DNA from: Schistocephalus solidus
Lineage: Eukaryota; Platyhelminthes; Cestoda; Diphyllobothriidea; Diphyllobothriidae
Direction: 5' to 3'
NCBI GenBank assembly: GCA_017591395.1
Contig: WEDG01006400.1
Span: forward strand, 124,001 to 188,000
Length of the DNA stretch: 64,000 bases
Below, one piece after another: positions 1 through 12,349 of the stretch. How positions within the stretch are numbered: position 1 is the first letter of the stretch; every line of letters begins with the position of its first letter. Both the position numbers and the translations under genes were made by a program. The notes beneath the pieces were generated by a model. The model had not been told where the DNA came from, did no database searches, and saw only the letters and a program-made list of their open reading frames with translations.

Positions 1-1529
1 TCATTCGTTGTCAGCAAATTCACAGTATTATCGATCTATTTATTTTTTAGAGAAGCAGTTTTTTTCTGATGGTTTAAGTCCGTAACTTTTTCGTATGTTT
101 GTGCTTCCAATTCTGGAATTTTGCTGTCCTTTCGTCGGTTTAATGAACTAATATAGCTGTTCAAAAATTAAAATGGTCCAAAGATATTTCACAAAAAATT
201 CCTGTATAAAAATCTTTCAAATACTTCCTACTGAGCCCGATGCCAGCTGACGAAGCTAAAATTTCTTCAGGTCAGGCGACGGGAAACCGACTTTCATCTC
301 CTTTTTCGACTAAATTATAACTCAAATCTCCCCAAGCTTCCTGTCATTAACCCTGTGATTCTTCCTTATAACCTGCAGAATTCTGCAATAATTATACCTC
401 CTCCTGCATCCTCCACATGTAAATGCTCTCTATTCTTTGCTACTTGGCAAATCTTTCTTTGGAATATCCTGCCTATTGAAATTAGGTCGTTAACTGGTCT
501 ATCTGCATGCAAGCGAAGACAGCACATTTATCTTACCACTGATTCTATTACCCTTTTATTTTTATCATCTTTTCTGAGCAGCTTTCGCCATGACCCGGAT
601 AAAGGACCATCGGGAATTTAAATGACCCTCTTGAAAATATTTTTCGCTACATCGAGTCCCCAGAGTTCATGATGTCTTCTTATACAACCAGTCATTCAAA
701 AGAGGAAGTCATTCGGACGTACACATCCGGACGTACACAGTCTAAAATTCTGCCGTGTCGTTGGATATCTAGCATCCTCAGAACTCAATTCTGGATCCAA
801 AGGTGCTGAGGCCTCAAGTTCAATGAAGCCTTTTTGCGAGATTCTGTTTCGCACGCCTTAGTGATTAAGAATGAACCATATCGACGTTTCATTATCTCAT
901 TCTGAAATGCTACTGCAGTATTAGCTTAATCTATATCCTTACCTTATTTTCCTTAGCAGTTTATTCTACTACCTTCTATTCAAAACTGGAGGCCTATTGA
1001 ACTCTGCCTCCATTTTTAATGTAGGAGTGTTTTTCAAAGCCTATTTTTTAATTCACTATTAATTTATAAACATCGCTAACTATTGGCCTAACAGAAAAAT
1101 TTCTGCCTACATTATTAAATATTTGTACATTTTATTTGCACACATTGTCATAATTTTATTTTGTTTTTTAATGTTTGTTTAGACAGTGCCATGCCAGCGC
1201 TAACCAAATATAAATTCCAAATTCAAAACACACAGTCATAGGGTTGCCTTGGGGAATAACCGGCTATGGTAGTCTGTCAAGACAGAGGCACATGGAACGA
1301 CACTTGGACAGGAAGAATTCCATTTGGTATGCTGAGCTCCACGCGGAAAGAGCTTGCAAGTCTCCATAAATAACTTCTTATAATCGTTTTGCCGAAAACT
1401 TAGAGAAGGAATATACGCATTTAAGATCGTCCAAATAAATTAAAGACTAAGAGTGTTTAACTGCGGATGAAATATCATCAATAAACCTACCACAAAGCAA
1501 ATTCGTATTCATTTATAGCTTCTTCAAGC
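1..1529. other. AT-rich non-coding stretch
   Basis: I see no convincing gene here; the open frames are short and low in complexity. A small direct duplication of a 'cggacgtacaca' motif lies near 716-740. The last 300 bases or so could be the 5' untranslated part of the LINE that follows, but no boundary or target-site duplication is visible. Confidence 0.5.
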
Positions 1530-2358
1530 ATGCATAAAAGTCACATTAAACATGTCGCGACTGCTGGACCCGGTAAACCAGAGGAATTTTCGCTATTTCC
1601 AAAGGGAGCCCCATCTAGTCCTTGCGCCACTCCACCGGTACTTAGTTCGGGTAGCATCAGCACTAATCTGGCTTTACCGCCCATCGCTACATCACTGGTA
1701 GACGTTGCACCAACATGCGATGTTGAAGAGGTTGGCGAGTTTGTAAAGCCAAAGAAGAAAAGGTCTAAGAAGAACAAGTCGTGCAGAGACTTGGCTCCAG
1801 CCTGCCCAACATCCAGCTCATCTGGACCTATCAGGCAAAGTGAGCTGGTTACCAGTACTCACTCAGCTGAAAGATCTGAGTTACAAACGGGCTCTAGATT
1901 GAGTCGAAAATAGAATGAAGTCATTAAAGATGTCCCGGAGTCAGCTTCAATTATTCCAAAGGAGCGAGTTAAACATGACTTGGAACTCCTTCAATTGTAT
2001 GCAAAAACGCTGCTGACGGACGGCGAGTCCATTCATATCCTCAAGGCATATAGAATAGGGAAGGCTCTGTCTACACCCGATTCAAATCCTCGACCAAGAC
2101 CTCTTTAAATCATCTTGGAAAACGAAGCGCAGGCACAGCTCCTGCTACAGAGAAAATCAACCCTGCGGGGTCCGCATTCTGAAGTGTTTTTTTCAACCGG
2201 AATATGGGTTGAAAGAGCGAAGGAAAATGCGACAGCTAATAATAGAACTGAAAACACGAAAAACCAATGGCGAGGCAAATCTCAAAATAAGGGATGGACA
2301 GATAGTTCAAGTGAAAAGAGCATTTCTCTGGCCGAAGGCAGTCACCCTGACAGCCTAA
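1530..2358 (+). pseudogene. LINE ORF1-like protein, broken
   Basis: The frame opens with a Ser/Pro-rich N-terminus and a basic KPKKKRSKKNK stretch near residue 70, typical of a nucleic-acid-binding ORF1 protein. An in-frame TAG (1911-1913) and TAA (2106-2108) interrupt it. In the inverted copy (5797-7060) the second stop is an AAA codon, so it is a private single-base nonsense change here. A T-run near 2186 is seven bases long where six would keep the frame; the inverted copy has five, so both copies slipped independently. Past the slip the frame encodes a basic Lys/Arg-rich segment and ends at TAA 2356-2358. Role is inferred from position and composition. Confidence 0.6.
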
Positions 2359-2360
2359 CT

Positions 2361-5057
2361 GTCCCGTTTCAGAAACCAAAAACGTGCCCGCTTAAACTAA
2401 TCGTCCTCAATGCCAGATCTCTGCTTAATAAGATGCCTTTGCTCCAGACTCTGGTTTTCATCCACCGCCCGGACATTGTAATAGTTACAGAGACATGGGC
2501 AACACCCTGTGTATCCGACTCCGAACTCTCTATTCTAGGCTACGCTTACATTCGGAATGATCGACACGAGGGCCGTGGCGGAGGAAGCTGTATCTATGTT
2601 AGGCAACCACTTACATTTTTTCCATTGGACTATCGCCAATTTACCGCGGTAGAGGAGAGCTGTTGGCTCCGAGTAGTCCTAAAAAGATAAACTACTCTTT
2701 ACTCGTTGGTAGTGTCTATCGCCCACCCAATGCCAGCGAGGATTACGATCTTTGTCTCTCGCTGGCATTTCACGCTGCAGCTGACTTAAATCTGAAGTAC
2801 TGCTTGATTGCAGGTGACTTCAATCTTCCTGAAGTTCACTGGTTTCCAACTTCTGGTCCTGCAATTTCGAAGACCTACTGGAGGCCATAGACATAGGCAT
2901 GTGGGACCAGGTAGTTGATTTTCCCACCCGAGGATCAAACATACTTGATCTTATTTTTTGTAGAGGTTGTCAGCCATTGTCAGTGTCACCTTACGATCCA
3001 CTTGGGAATTCTGATCATACTATAATTCTTTCTACACTAGAACTAGAGGCTGCTGAAAAGTTTTCTAAAAAATATAGCTTTTTCCGTGATTTCAGATCAG
3101 CAAATATGAGGGAATTGCTAACACACCTAAATTCCCACGACTGGACTAACTTCTTTGTATGTTCGGATGTGAATGTTTGTGCTGATACTTTTAACAAAGT
3201 TCTAGGTCCACTCATCTCTCGTTTTGTTCCCCGTAAGAAAATAATTAATGTCAAGGATGAAGTCTACCTCCCTTTATACTTCCGCCGTAGACTGAGTAGA
3301 CTCTCCCGTCGTTTTTATCTACAAAACGACACCTCCGTCCTGCCCTTGATCCAGAAAATATTTGAAGAGGCTAAGAGGCTGTCTGACGAAAAACGACAAG
3401 CCGATGAGATTACCTTTACCGAAAACCCTTCGTTAAATTTTGCGAAGCTCTTTTCGCGCACATTAAAATCGCAGAGAAAAACGCAGCACCCCGTACTTCG
3501 AGATGCTTTAGGAAACCTAATAGCTGACGCTAAGTTGACTGCTGATAGCTTCAATGCTTTCTTTACTAGAACGTTTAGTGAACATACCGTCGCGTCCTTT
3601 CCTAACATCCGGGTTTGGACCGGTAACGCCCTCGAAACCATAACTTTTACCCTCTGGGACGTGACCGTAGCCATTCGGCGTTTTCGTCAATCTTACAGTC
3701 CAGGACCAGATGGCGTCCCGGTCAGCGTTCTAAAGGCGGATGCAAACGATATTTTTCCGTCCCTTCTGTATAAGATATTTAATCTTGCTCTTGGAAGTGA
3801 AACTTTCCCTATTTTATGGAAGGAATCGCACATACTGCCTATTCCGAAACACGGCCGACCTACGTCATTTGACGACTTTAGACCAATAAATACACTACCA
3901 GCAGTCTCGAAGATCTTCGAGACCTTGATCAAAGACAAAATAATGTGTCACCTTACAGAGAATAACCTACTAAATGCGGCTCAGCATGGTTTTCTCGAAA
4001 AAAAGGTCTTGTGACACTTGCCAGCTCTCTTTCTTTGATCATGTGCTACAATCTAGAGACAGCGGTTTTGCAATTTACACCGTTTACTTCGATTTCACTA
4101 AGGCTTTTGATCGTGTTGAACATGATCTCCTACTGCTGAAACTTGCCTCCTTTGGCACAGGTTACAAGCTTCTGAACTTAATATTTTCCTATTTGAATGC
4201 TCGCGCACAACGGGTTAAAATTTCTGATGTTATCTCCAACCCCACGCATGTGAGGAGCGGAGTTATTCAGGGCAGCGTGCTCGGCCCGCTTCTATTTTGC
4301 TTCTTTGTCAACGATGTTCCTGATTGTTTTCAGTATGGTAGGCCCTTTATGTACGCTGACGACTTAAAAGTTGCCTATCGATAAAAACCGGTTGATCGCA
4401 ACATCGTGCTTGACTTCTTAAAAAACGGATCTTCAGGCCTTCGCTCAGTGGTGTCGCACATGGCGTCTCTCACTTTCTTGGCAAAAGTGCTCCGTTATGG
4501 TTATTGGCGACAACCATCAGCCCCACCTAAGCATAGACGGTCACGATCTAAACGTGCCCGGAGTTATAAAGGATCTGGGCATATCATAATCTAGTAGTCT
4601 TAATCTGTCAGAGCACTGCGCCCTGATTGTCTCGAAAGCACGCCAAACTACTGGGTTTATTCTCAGAAATTTTAAAACCTTCAAAATTAGAATCAGCCTC
4701 TATAAAATGTGTGTTAGGCCTAGTCTGGAATACTGCTCGTTTCTATTTAGTCTCCTGCACGTTAGTGAACGAAAGAAGATAGAATCAGTCCAGCACTTCT
4801 TTACAAAAAGAGTTTTCTATTCAGATCACCGAAACCTGTCCTATCACCAACGCTGTGAGCTTGAGAGCCTTGACCCGCTGTGGCTTCGCAGATTACAGAA
4901 GGGACTATTTTTACTGTTTAAACTACTAAAAAGTCGTACATTTAACCCCCTTACATCTCTGAGGCACCTCAACCACTCTCAGCGCACCAGTCATCGAGAT
5001 GTATTTTTATTTCTTCCTTTGGCACGCACAGTTAGATACCAACAGTTTTTTCGGTAA
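2361..5057 (+). pseudogene. LINE ORF2: APE endonuclease and reverse transcriptase, broken
   Basis: ORF2 would nick target DNA and copy the element RNA. Endonuclease motifs appear in order: LNARSLLNK (about 2402), PDIVIVTETW (about 2470), GSVYRPPNA (about 2708), IAGDFNLPEVHW (about 2808) and GNSDHTIIL (about 3004). Reverse transcriptase motifs follow: a PGPDGVP block (about 3700), FRPINTLPAVSKIFE (about 3880), DFTKAFDRVEHD (about 4092), GVIQGSVLGPLLF (about 4258) and the catalytic YADD (about 4350). A LEYCS...LRRL C-terminal region lies at about 4707-5057. Frameshifts occur near 2685, 2870, 4010 and 4384. The one near 2870 is shared with the inverted copy, so it predates their separation. Not functional. 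Confidence 0.85.
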
Positions 5058-5558
5058 ACGCTATAGCAATCTGGAATAAGCTACCTAGAAGTATCAAAAT
5101 TCAGCAAATCTATCCCTTGTTTACGCAAACTGTCACTAGTTTCCTACATTAAGGACACCTTCCAAATCTTTTGGGTGCTGACTCTGTTGAAGCTCTCTTC
5201 GGTTCTGATGGCGTTCACGGACTCTGAATCCTGTTCCGGTCTTCATGCTGAGGGCAATATAAATGGCTCTGCAGACCTCAATCGGCTTATTTCTCAGTCG
5301 ACAGCGAACAGCTGCTCGCCGACATACCTGCTGGTGCAGAATACCGGATCCGTAAGACTAAATGGAGAGGTTCTTCACCGGGCACCTGTGTTAACGCCTC
5401 CCTGTCCAGAACTTTAATTAATCAATAAGCTGCAGTTTTTCTCCTGAAAACACCTGAAACAACAATCAGGAGTTTTTTTCACTGTAAGCTTGACCCTCTA
5501 CTGTATATATATTTTTTGACCTTGCCTGTAAACTGGCAATAAATAAATAAAATAAAAA

Positions 5559-5748
5559 TGTTCCTTAAGCAAATCGGTGAGCCACACACTATCATCATAT
5601 TCCCGAGTGCAACCGACAAAGCAACGAGCCCGTGGCTCAATGGTAGAGCGTTCGACTCAATTACCAAAGGTCGCGGGTTTCGAATCCCAGGTGTGCCACA
5701 CTTGGGATTGGGTTTGACTGGCTGATGATGGCTAATAAGCCAGAAATG
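5559..5748 (+). mobile_element. tRNA-derived SINE, truncated at both ends
   Basis: Contains pol III promoter boxes: a box A-like 'tggctcaatggtagagc' near 5633 and box B 'ggtttcgaatccc' near 5675. The conserved SINE body follows ('ggctgatgatggctaataagccag'-type sequence). It starts directly on the LINE tail and stops at 'agaaatg', where the palindrome begins. The family head, about 110 bases in complete copies such as 59,422-59,726, is mostly missing. Confidence 0.85.
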
Positions 5749-5820
5749 TCAAGGATGAAGTCTACCTCCCTTTATATATATATATATATATAAAGGGAGG
5801 TAGACTTCATCCTTGACATT
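5745..5820. repeat. Perfect 76-base palindrome at a SINE/LINE junction
   Basis: Arms 5745-5782 and 5783-5820 are exact reverse complements, with an alternating TA core and no loop. The outer part of each arm is LINE sequence (matching about 3248-3276), so the LINE fragment is folded back on itself next to the SINE. Confidence 0.95.
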
Positions 5821-7060
5821 AATTATTTTCTTACGGGGAACAAAACGAGAGATGAGTGGACCTAGAACTTTGTTAAAAGTATCAGCACAAACATTCACAT
5901 CCGAACATACAAAAGAAGTTAGTCCAGTCGTGGGAATTTAGGTGTGTTAGCAATTCCCTCATATTTGCTGATCTGAAATCACGGAAAAAGCTATATTTTT
6001 TAGAAAACTTTTCAGCAGCCTCTAGTTCTAGTGTAGAAAGAATTATAGTATGATCAGAATTCCCAAGTGGATCGTAAGGTGACACTGACAATGGCTGACA
6101 ACCTCTACAAAAAATAAGATCAAGTATGTTTGATCCTCGGGTGGGAAAATCAACTACCTGGTCCCACATGCCTATGTCTATGGCCTCCAGTAGGTCTTCG
6201 AAATTGCAGGACCAGAAGTTGGAAACCAGTGAACTTCAGGAAGATTGAAGTCACCTGCAATCAAGCAGTACTTCAGATTTAAGTCAGCTGCAGCGTGAAA
6301 TGCCAGCGAGAGACAAAGATCGTAATCCACGCTGGCATTGGGTGGGCGATAGACACTACCAACGAGTAAAGAGTATTTATCTTTTAGGACTACTCGGAGC
6401 CAACAGCTCTCCTCTACCGCGGTAAATTGGCAATAGTCCAATGGAAAAAATGTAAAGTGGTTGCCTAACATAGATACAGCTTCCTCCGCCACGGCCCTCG
6501 TGTCGATCATTCCGAATGTAAGCGTAGCCTAGAATAGAGAGTTCGGAGTCGGATACACAGGGTGTTGCCCATGTCTCTGTAACTATTACAATGTCCGGGC
6601 GGTGGATGAAAACCAGAGTCTGGAGCAAAGGCATCTTATTAAGCAGAGATCTGGCATTGAGGACGATTAGTTTAAGCGGGCACGTTTTTGGTTTCTGAAA
6701 CGGGACAGTTAGGCTGTCAGGGTGACTGCATTCGGCCAGAGAAATGCTCTTTTCACTTGAACTATCTGTCCATCCCTTATTTTGAGATTTGCCTCGCCAT
6801 TGGTTTTTCGTGTTTTCAGTTCTATTATTAGCTGTCGCATTTTTCCTTCGCTCTTTCAACCCATATTCCGGTTGAAAAACACTTCAGAATGCGGACCCCG
6901 CAGGGTTGATTTTTCTCTGTAGCAGGAGCTGTGCCTGCGCTTCGTTTTCCAAGATGATTTTAAGAGGTCTTGGTCGAGGATTTGAATCGGGTGTAGACAG
7001 AGCCTTCCCTATTCTATATGCCTTGAGGATATGAATGGACTCGCCGTCCGTCAGCAGCCT
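5797..7060 (-). mobile_element. Inverted copy of the LINE 5' half
   Basis: Reverse complement of about 2012-3276 of the neighbouring LINE, nearly identical over the full length. It covers the end of ORF1 and the endonuclease part of ORF2. It shares the frameshift near 2870 of the plus copy, differs at homopolymer runs, and lacks the plus copy's TAA stop. There is no LINE 3' tail, so this is not a simple 5'-truncated insertion. It more likely arose by duplication-inversion or template switching. Confidence 0.9.
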
Positions 7061-7689
7061 TTTTGATGGTATAGCTTGATGGCTTGATGGTATTAGGAAA
7101 TTCTGAAAGCAACAGAGTATAGAGTTATTCTGACATCATCTAGAGTGTATATGACCTTTTTAAGTAGTTATCAAAGCTATCTTTCGTTGCCGAATTAAAA
7201 GGCAGGCATATATAAACAAGCATGTAACGATTTCCTATTTTGCATGTGGATGACTGGAAGCGAAAAATATAATTCAAGAAAAGGAAGAAAGGATTATGGG
7301 GGTCAGTGCATGAGAAAGGTTCTAGTTTAAAAAGACAAGCACTGCCAAGTTTTTGAATGATAACTTGGCGGTATTAACTAAAATAGTCTACGATGAACGT
7401 CAATTCTGAATTAATGAAATGAAACTCATATTCTTTAATGTGCAAAACATCTGCATCAAAAACAAATGATACAGTTTTCAACTAGGACATCTTTTGAAGA
7501 TTGATCTGGATTATTGATAAAAAACAATTCTGCTAGTGTCTGTGTAGAGGAAGGGTCTTTTTATTTATCTAGTTATTTTCTGCCAGCTTAAAGGCAAGGT
7601 CAGAAGAGATATAGAGAAGACGATCGAGCTGACAGTGTAAAATAACTCCTGATCACTCTTTCAAGTGTTTTAACGGAAAAATTTGCAGC
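7061..7689. other. Non-coding spacer between LINE fragments
   Basis: AT-rich unique-looking sequence. A short 'tgatggtat/cttgatgg' stutter lies at about 7070-7092. No gene or repeat recognised. Confidence 0.4.
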
Positions 7690-8445
7690 TCTTCGAACGA
7701 TTAAACTTCGGGATGGAGAAGCTTTGACACAGGCACATGTTGTAGTCGTTCACCCTTCAGTGTTTTAGATCCAGTATTCGCACCAGGTAAAGGTGTGTCG
7801 GCGAACGGTTCCTCACTCTTGACAGAGGAAATTAGCCGATTATAGGTTGCAGAAGCACAGATTTTGCCCTCAGCATGACGCCTGGCACAGGGTTCAAAGT
7901 CCACGAACCTCATCAGAGAAGAAGAGAGAGTCCACAGAGTCAGCACCCAAAATTCGTGAAAGGTGTCTTCAACGCAGAAAACTAGTGAGAGCTATCTTAA
8001 ACAAAGGAAAGCTCTGCTGAATTTTGATACATCTGGATAGCTTATTCCAGATTGCTATAGCGTTTACTGAAAAACTGGCCGTATCTAACTGTGCGTGCCA
8101 AAGGAAGAAATAAAAATACATCTCGATGACTGATGTGCCGATAGTGGTCGAGCTGCCCCAGAGTAGTAAGGGGTTAAAGGTACGTCTGTTTGAATGTTTG
8201 AACAGTAAAAATAGTCCCTTTTGTAAGCTGCGAAGCCAAAACGGGTCGAGGTTAGCAAGCGCACAGCGTTTTTGTTAGGACAGGGTTTGATGCTCTGAAG
8301 AGAAAACTCTTTTTATAAAGAAATGCCGGACCGATTCTATCTTCTTCGTCCATTAGCTTGCAGAAGGCAAAATATAAATGAGCAGTATTCCAAACTAGGG
8401 ACAAGCGTATATTTTATAAAGGCTGGTTCCAATATTAACGGTTCA
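7690..8445 (-). mobile_element. Diverged 3' fragment of a related LINE
   Basis: On the minus strand this matches about 4680-5420 of the plus LINE: the LEYCS-like reverse transcriptase C-terminal region and the downstream segment with the HAEG motif (7701-7946). Divergence is clearly higher than for the 5797-7060 copy, so it is an older insertion. It has frameshifts and no intact protein. The LINE simple-repeat tail is not seen. Confidence 0.8.
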
Positions 8446-9277
8446 AATGAATTGGAGGTGCCAAAAAACAGGTTTTTTGAAAAGTTTGTCATAATATTTG
8501 TCCACTTACACGGGACATTTCAGTCCATATTACCTCTATTTTTCTATTTGGTTCAGTGTTTATTTTGTTTTGCTAGTACCCCCGGGCGTCAGATGCTAAG
8601 CAGTTCACCCACCCAACGTTAGTCAGTAATTCCTGACCCAGCAGACTCTCTCCGTGCATGTCAGACAGGACGATTCATTGAAAACTTATTCGTGCCTACA
8701 TTTTATTGTTGAATCGTGAAGTCCAGACTTTAAATGTTCATATACCAAGGTGTGCTTTCTTACTACTTCATGGTCTTCCATTTGGCAAAATCCAAAATGA
8801 TGTCAAACCCACCTCCATTTATTCCCGAATATCATTAATAGACAAATGCCAAGGTTATCATGCATCTCTTACCTGCATGTTTTTGTGTGCATATCACTTG
8901 GCGTCTCCGTTATTACCACCTAACGGGTCTGAGTTGATAGTATGACACCCAAGGATTGTTCTCCACGAAGTTTTTGAAAAACACGTATGCTGAAATTTGA
9001 ATGAAGCCGGTGGATTTATTTATGTGCCGATTTCTGTTTATAGCCACCTTTTCTCCCATTTACTTTGCATTCGGCATAACCAGATACACAAAGGGAACAT
9101 ATTCTAATAATGTAACGACTATCTTTATGGCCTATCATCATGTGGATCATAACACTAATGATGGTAAATTATTCCTTTAACAATTAGGTGATTATATTCA
9201 ATTAGCCATGAGGGTTATTTCACACTCTTCACAGTTGTTTAAATTTCTGGAACGTCCTTTTACACTTAATCAATTGA
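8446..9277. other. AT-rich non-coding sequence upstream of exon A
   Basis: No convincing exon, repeat or RNA gene seen. It may be an upstream intron of the membrane protein gene or its 5' flank. Confidence 0.35.
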
Positions 9278-9361
9278 CAAAAAACCCCCGGTAATTGGCT
9301 TCAACTGAACAAATCGAGCGGTTATTGTGGGTTCGATCGTCCCAGGCAATTTTTTGTAAAA

Positions 9362-9845
9362 ATGAGGATCTGCTGCAAATTTCGAGGGCTCATCCAGTTT
9401 TGGCACACAATAACTGCCATTATTTTCCAAAGTGTCGTTCTTTTTCGTTCCTTCCAAAATTATTTATTATTTCGTTCGCAAGTACTGGACACCAAACATG
9501 GGCTCGACTGGGATGAGCGGCCATTGGACTTATATGTGAATTGCCTTGTTATATCCTCCGCATGCACTATTTTTATGACATTTCTGCTATTTGCAGACAG
9601 GGACAATATTGTCCTCGGGGACTCGCATCGTCATTATTTTGCGCAAGTTAACGAAGTTGAGTGCTCCTACAACACGGATGTAGTCACAGAATCTATGCTG
9701 CCGAAAAAAATATCCAACTACATTAACTATTTTTCCAGTCATTTTCCTGTGGCCTTTCTCTTTCACGTCCTAGCGGCATATTCTTTGCTACTGCCGATAC
9801 CTTGGATAACTGGTGAACGGGCTAGGAACGAGGCCATTTTACCAG
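9362..9845 (+). CDS. Exon A of an eight-pass membrane protein (possibly Tincar-like)
   Basis: This open segment encodes 161 residues with three hydrophobic spans at about residues 10-28, 57-78 and 125-148, with a polar 45-residue loop between the last two. It ends at a good donor, CCAG|GTATGT, leaving one base of a split codon (phase 1). The acceptor before 46126 supplies the two missing bases in frame. The frame is open upstream to 9278. The ATG at 9362 is the only Met before TM1, so this could be the first coding exon, or the true 5' border could be an AG within 9278-9390 (for example after 9345). I chose the ATG for lack of better evidence. The eight-pass layout with exon B fits the invertebrate Tincar family, known from Drosophila development; identity is inferred from topology, not alignment. 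Confidence 0.65.
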
Positions 9846-11880
9846 GTATGTTAATGTCCATAAACTATTTGAAGAACTGTGTTTTTTAATTGATTCATAT
9901 TTAAAAAAGTGTGAACGTCGAATTTCCTATAGCATGCATGTGTGGTTAAAAAAAAGAGAATGCGAATCCTTTACAGCTATTAAGGGGAACCTTAAATTAT
10001 AAAACAAATTTTACGGTAGCTCTTGGGAAGTCTTGCTGGATTTAGGCTGCATATTTTCCCAATGAAGCCGTTCACATTTTTATCCCAATCAAACTTTCAA
10101 TTACCCGATATTTTACTGAAAGGTAAATACAAAATATCCAAAAATTCCTAGTTTTTTTAACTTGAGCTTAATCAAACAATTAATAGTAATTAATTTACTC
10201 TTTACTTTATAGTGGAACATATGCCAGTTTTATCTAAATAAATAGACAAACGTTACCATATTTTCTAGATTCAATTTATGTTTATTCTGAGAGCAAGTAT
10301 GCGTAAATTTTTACCTAGAGATCAACCATTTCAGACAATTTTAATATTTGCTTTTAATTAAAGGCAAATTTAATGGCCATGATCTTTCAACAGATAATTC
10401 AAATTTTAAAATATCCAGTTACCGGCTATTTCTATGTTTGCAAAAGGCAAAATTAGTTAGGAGAGAATCCTCCATACATAACTATCCCTTACGTCAAATG
10501 CTGATTGTCGTCCCTCAGTACAACATACATGTTCTCTGTCTTCCCTTAGAATATAAAGTTAACAATGCCTTTGACATTATTAATATCAATGCTCTTGTTT
10601 TAAGCCAGGAGAAATAAGCTGACTAAATGGTTTAATACATGATTCTTTATTCATTAGTAGCATGATAATTATTTAGAATTTAGAAAATAATTATGTTTGT
10701 CAGTTTGCTATTGTATAAACTGTACACATTAATTTTTTGATAAGAAAAACAGCGTTTTGACGCAGGTTACCGCGACCCAAAAATATTTATCAGTAATTAT
10801 TAAATTTACTCTAGACATCGTTTGGTAGGAAATTTTGCCAAGATAACCTGTCTAGAATGGTTCACCAGTCGACCCCAATGTCACTTAACTATGTCATAGT
10901 CAGACAGTTCACTGCAGTCCAATTAGTGGAGGACTGTGAGTTCGGTGATTTTATGTCAAAAGGGCCATATATTTATGATTTTTTGCAAAATATTGGAATT
11001 ATTATATTAATAGATGGTCTCTGGTGAGAATCATAAGCCACTTATCCTGATCGAAAACTCCCGTCTGGATTTTCGCAACTCCACAAAATCATACAGATTT
11101 CTCGGATTATCATATATTGTCGAGAGCTTGCTTCTTAATAGGTAGCTCTGATTTTTCCTCATGTTTTGATAGCCATCATGCAGTTTTGGTACTATAAAAT
11201 GAGTAATATCTGATGACAGTTAAGAATGATTTCAATGAACTAGGTTTGTGATTTGCTTCTAGATAAGTAAATTGCAGTACGAGTAAACGTGTATGCTCGA
11301 ATATTATGCATCATAAAAAACTCCTAATCACAATAATATTTCTCATTGCAATTGCTTTCTACCGTGCGATATGAACTAAAATACCAAGTCATATTATACC
11401 ATCCTTAATGAGACCGACCAGGAAATGGTAATCTTAGAAATCGTTTCTACAAAACCAATGAAAAATTTATTCATGAGCAGAAAATGACAGTGCTCTCGAT
11501 CGAAAGAACTTAAGACGTCAGTAAGCTACAAGGTCTTACAAAATAAATTTAGAGTTTAAGTAAAACCGGCGAGTTATTGTTTCCATCCCGAAGCAACGAC
11601 AATATTAGAGGTATCCATCATGAATGAAATGAGTGTTGGTGGCGGACTCGGCAATGATGGGTTTTCAAATATTAAAAAACAATATAACTACTAATTGTGT
11701 CACCCTAGAAGTCGAATGTGTGATCGGAAGATATCGATAGTAGGATTTTGCGTTGATTGCTATGCTGGATCCCTTTTCTCAGTGAAGTGGTCAAAAAGAA
11801 GCTTCAGGGGCCGAACAACTGTTGAAGCAGAGTTCCACAGAGCTCCTGTGTTATATCAGGTGACTGAATATATCTCTAAG
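9846..11880. other. Intronic AT-rich sequence
   Basis: No repeat family or gene recognised. The open frames here are short and AT-driven. Confidence 0.4.
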
Positions 11881-11889
11881 TATTAATTC

Positions 11890-11930
11890 CAGTGAGAATT
11901 CGAAACGTCAGCAAGCGCGCTTTCTTCTTC
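11890..11930 (+). repeat. PLE-type GAAACGTCAG motif fragment
   Basis: Contains 'gaattcgaaacgtcagcaag' followed by a TTCTTCTTC-like stretch. The same order is seen after the PLE copies at 18,160 and 59,310. It probably marks the relic end of a Penelope-like element immediately before the (CAT)n tract. Confidence 0.45.
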
Positions 11931-11965
11931 GCAATGACTTTCTGGAACCCCCCTCTTCACGTCTG

Positions 11966-12268
<303 letters not shown>

Positions 12269-12349
12269 GCATCACCCCAAACCCAAAAATCATCATAATC
12301 ATCATTTTCATCAGCATCACCACCATCACCGCCCTCATCCTCATGCATA

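Larger units (their letters stand above)
1530..5558 (+). mobile_element. Decayed CR1/Jockey-like non-LTR retrotransposon (LINE)
   Basis: This is a nearly full-length but inactive LINE. In order it shows an ORF1-like basic protein region, an APE-type endonuclease, a reverse transcriptase with its YADD active site, and a C-terminal region of the CR1/Jockey kind. The 3' end carries the hallmark tail of this group, a simple AATAAA-like repeat (5539-5558) just after 'aactggc'. Several stops and frameshifts interrupt both frames, so no intact protein can be made. A SINE begins directly at the end of the tail. The 5' limit is uncertain and may lie upstream of 1530. The family call rests on motif order and tail structure; the exact clade is inferred. 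Confidence 0.85.

Noticed and set aside
2012..7060. Classic twin-priming inversion of one LINE insertion
   Set aside because: The inverted segment is also present in the plus-strand element, so it is an extra copy and not the inverted 5' part of the same insertion.
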